Part shown: positions 60,306-64,000 of the stretch, in pieces
Numbering within the stretch: position 1 is the first letter of the stretch
How the letters are laid out: each line of letters begins with the position of its first letter
Source: Viridibacterium sediminicola
GTDB taxonomy: Bacteria > Pseudomonadota > Gammaproteobacteria > Burkholderiales > Rhodocyclaceae
DNA length: 64,000 nucleotides
Reading direction: 5' to 3'
Assembly (NCBI RefSeq): GCF_039631295.1
Contig: NZ_JBDIVE010000014.1
Location: forward strand, 1 to 64,000
The notes under the pieces: generated by a model
Database searches by the model: none
The model's input: only the letters and a program-made list of their open reading frames with translations
Told to the model about the DNA's origin: nothing
Translations under genes and position numbers: made by a program

Positions 60306-61511
60306 TTACTTCAGCACGGCTGTAATCGCATCGGCCACATAGTCGATGTTCTTGGTGTTCAGCGCCGCCACGCAGATGCGGCCGGTGCCAACCGCGTAGA
60401 CGCCGAAATCGGTCTTGAGCTTTTCAACTTGCTCGACGGTGAGGCCCGTGTAGCTGAACATGCCGCGTTGCTTGATGACGAAGCTGAAGTCTTGCGCCAC
60501 GCCGCGTGCGGCGAGCTTCTCGACCAGGGACTTGCGCATCTCGCGGATGCGCAGGCGCATGCCGGCCAGTTCGTCTTCCCATTGCTGGCGCAGCTCGGGC
60601 GAGCTGAGCACGGCGGCAACGACGGCGCCACCATGGGTCGGCGGGTTGGAGTAGTTGGTGCGCACGACGCGCTTGACTTGCGACATCACGCGGCCGGCTT
60701 CTTCCTTGCTCGAGGCGACGATGGTCAGCGCGCCAACGCGTTCGCCGTACAGCGAGAAGGACTTCGAGAACGAACTGGAGACGAGGAATTGCAGGCCCGA
60801 GGCAGCGAACAGGTCGAGCGCCACGGCGTCTTCCTTGATGCCGTCAGCAAAGCCCTGGTAGGCCATGTCGAGGAAGCCGATCAGGTTGCGCTCGCGGATC
60901 ACGGCGACGACCTGTTCCCACTGCGCGGCGGTGATGTCGGCGCCGGTCGGGTTGTGGCAGCAGGCGTGCAGCACGACGATGCTTTGCGCCGGCATCTGGC
61001 GCAGATCGGCGAGCATGCCTTCGAAGTTCACACCACGCGTGGCGGCATCGTAGTAGGCGTAGTTGCTGACCGGGAAGCCGGCGGATTCGAACAGCGCGCG
61101 GTGATTTTCCCAGCTCGGGTCGGAGATATAGACCGTGGCATTGGGCAGCAGGCGCTTGAGGTAGTCGGCGCCAACCTTCAGCGCGCCGGTGCCACCGAGG
61201 GCTTCGATGGTGATGGTCTGGCCATTGGCCAGCAGGGCCGAATCCTTGCCGAAGAGCAGGGCAGCGACCGCGTTGTTGTAAGCGGCTGCGCCTTCGATCG
61301 GCTGGTAGCCACGTGCCGGGGCCGCTTCGATGCGCGTTTTTTCGGCGGCTTTGACTGCGCCGAGCAGGGGAATCTTGCCTTCGTCGGTGAAGTACACGCC
61401 CACGCCCAAGTTGACCTTGGTCGCACGGGTATCTGCGTTGAATGCTTCGTTGAGGCCCAGGATCGGGTCACGCGGTGCCATTTCGACGGCGGCAAAGATA
61501 GACGAACTCAT
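60306..61511 (-). CDS. Aspartate/aromatic amino acid aminotransferase (fold type I)
   Basis: The 401-residue protein begins MSSSIFAAVEMAPRDPILGL, as AspC/TyrB do. It has LHACCHNPTGADITAAQWEQ (Asn and cofactor contacts), FLDMAYQGFADG (Asp/Tyr of the PLP site) and SSSFSKSFSLYGERVGAL with the PLP Lys (SxSKxxxxYxxR). It transfers amino groups between aspartate or aromatic amino acids and 2-oxoglutarate. TyrB and AspC cannot be told apart with confidence. GGAG before the ATG at 61511 supports this start. It is divergent from uvrB. Confidence 0.93.
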   Translation of the reverse strand: MSSSIFAAVEMAPRDPILGLNEAFNADTRATKVNLGVGVYFTDEGKIPLLGAVKAAEKTRIEAAPARGYQPIEGAAAYNNAVAALLFGKDSALLANGQTITIEALGGTGALKVGADYLKRLLPNATVYISDPSWENHRALFESAGFPVSNYAYYDAATRGVNFEGMLADLRQMPAQSIVVLHACCHNPTGADITAAQWEQVVAVIRERNLIGFLDMAYQGFADGIKEDAVALDLFAASGLQFLVSSSFSKSFSLYGERVGALTIVASSKEEAGRVMSQVKRVVRTNYSNPPTHGGAVVAAVLSSPELRQQWEDELAGMRLRIREMRKSLVEKLAARGVAQDFSFVIKQRGMFSYTGLTVEQVEKLKTDFGVYAVGTGRICVAALNTKNIDYVADAITAVLK

Positions 61512-61647
61512 GAGTGCTCCAGCTGAGGAAATAAACCCCGGCGGGTGTCGCACCGGGGTGGGAAATACGGAATAATCAACGGCTCAGCCAGCAATTTGTT
61601 GACAGCAATGTCAGCCGGCGAAACCTCAGATAACTTAATATTTTAGC

Positions 61648-63696
<2,049 letters not shown>

Positions 63697-63724
63697 GAGT
63701 GGGGAGTGGGGAGTGGGGCGTGGG
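63697..63724. repeat. GAGTGGG heptamer array directly after the uvrB stop
   Basis: Three perfect GAGTGGG copies (63697-63717) and a fourth GCGTGGG follow the uvrB TAG without a gap. About 85 bases later a C-rich tract (CCCCTCACCACTCGCTTCTC, starting near 63811) can pair with it. The layout resembles the array after sixA at 29241-29355. Confidence 0.7.
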
Positions 63725-63857
63725 GCGCACCGTTTTTCGGCGTGTTGCGCTACGCTCTCCTGTCAGCGAGCGTTGAAAAGTTTCGCGGGCAGCTGTGCCC
63801 GGATGTTTTCCCCTCACCACTCGCTTCTCGCTCCTTCCCCCTCACTGCGACTACACC

Positions 63858-64000
63858 ATGAAACGTGTTCTCTTCGTCTGCACCGGTAATATCTGTCGCT
63901 CGCCGACCGCTGATGGCATAGCGCGTCAGCTGGCCGCGCAGCGCGGGCTGCAGGATGTCTTTGAATTCGACTCGGCCGGCACCCACGCCTATCACACCGG
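63858..64000 (+). CDS. Low-molecular-weight protein-tyrosine phosphatase, N-terminal part (cut by window end)
   Basis: The frame from the ATG at 63858 runs to the end of the window without a stop. MKRVLFVCTGNICRSPTADG holds the phosphatase P-loop C-x5-R-S (CTGNICRS) at residues 8-15, diagnostic of LMW PTPs (about 155 residues). Such enzymes dephosphorylate tyrosine residues of bacterial kinases in exopolysaccharide control or arsenate-reductase-like targets. The catalytic Asp lies beyond the window. In related betaproteobacteria this gene follows uvrB and precedes iscR, a prediction for the next gene. Confidence 0.9.
   Translation, partial: MKRVLFVCTGNICRSPTADGIARQLAAQRGLQDVFEFDSAGTHAYHT

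Noticed and set aside
61599..61647. Possible sigma-70 promoter (TTGACA) and LexA site before uvrB
   Set aside because: TTGACA at 61599 has no well-spaced -10 box, and no CTG-N10-CAG LexA pattern was found.

Overview
The window reads as chromosomal DNA of a Gram-negative, GC-rich betaproteobacterium, most likely of the Rhodocyclales or close to them. This is inferred from gene content and order: an aspartate/aromatic aminotransferase next to uvrB and a low-molecular-weight phosphatase, nudJ-mnmA, LPS heptosyltransferase waaF, yaeQ, rmuC, moaA/moaC/mobA and RND efflux systems. No rRNA, CRISPR array, phage or intact insertion sequence was seen. One tRNA gene (Asn, GTT) is present.

Layout. (1) 1-9.3 kb: T-rich, lower-GC surface polysaccharide locus on the + strand: the end of a sugar epimerase, a Wzx-like flippase, four glycosyltransferases, a hexapeptide acyltransferase and a Wzy-like polymerase. 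The gaps are long and hold at least one glycosyltransferase relic. (2) 9.4-13.6 kb, - strand: a YjbE-like Gly/Ala-rich secreted protein, a YjbH outer-membrane-type protein fused to a PAP2 phosphatase, and a MORN-repeat protein, preceded by nested palindromes. (3) 13.8-21.1 kb: housekeeping genes (yajQ, yheT-type hydrolase, thioesterase, waaF, CYTH protein, ilvE, nudJ, mnmA). (4) 21.2-26.6 kb: a tartrate/dicarboxylate catabolic locus (tartrate dehydrogenase, DctA-type symporter, LysR regulator, TtuD-type glycerate kinase). (5) 26.7-36.5 kb: a Phd/PIN toxin-antitoxin pair, rbgA, an EamA transporter, sixA with a CYTH-CHAD protein, moaC, a BepA-like protease, tusA, yaeQ, a DUF1003 protein and rmuC. 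(6) 36.5-38.3 kb: a lower-GC, two-gene AAA-ATPase + TOPRIM-like (DUF4276) module that resembles anti-phage systems. (7) 38.6-40.6 kb: a moaA - Imm53-like immunity gene - mobA operon. (8) 41.5-50.2 kb: a heavy-metal RND efflux operon (CzcCBA/CusCBA type) with two extra His-rich periplasmic proteins and a divergent two-component system. (9) 50.2-56.7 kb: a multidrug RND efflux operon (adaptor, pump, outer-membrane channel, TetR regulator) with a palindromic operator over its promoter. (10) 56.9-64 kb: tRNA-Asn, an AsmA-like protein, a thioredoxin-like protein, a family 3 pectate lyase, a DUF2127 protein, the aminotransferase, uvrB and the start of a phosphatase gene.

The best candidate for a little-described system is the ATPase/TOPRIM pair at 36535-38306. 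The second is the YjbE-like / YjbH-PAP2 / MORN module next to the polysaccharide locus. The window also holds several structured intergenic repeats. Two are G-rich heptamer arrays that start directly after the stop codons of sixA and uvrB, each facing a C-rich partner tract; a third is a 115-bp imperfect palindrome that ends at the ilvE stop.
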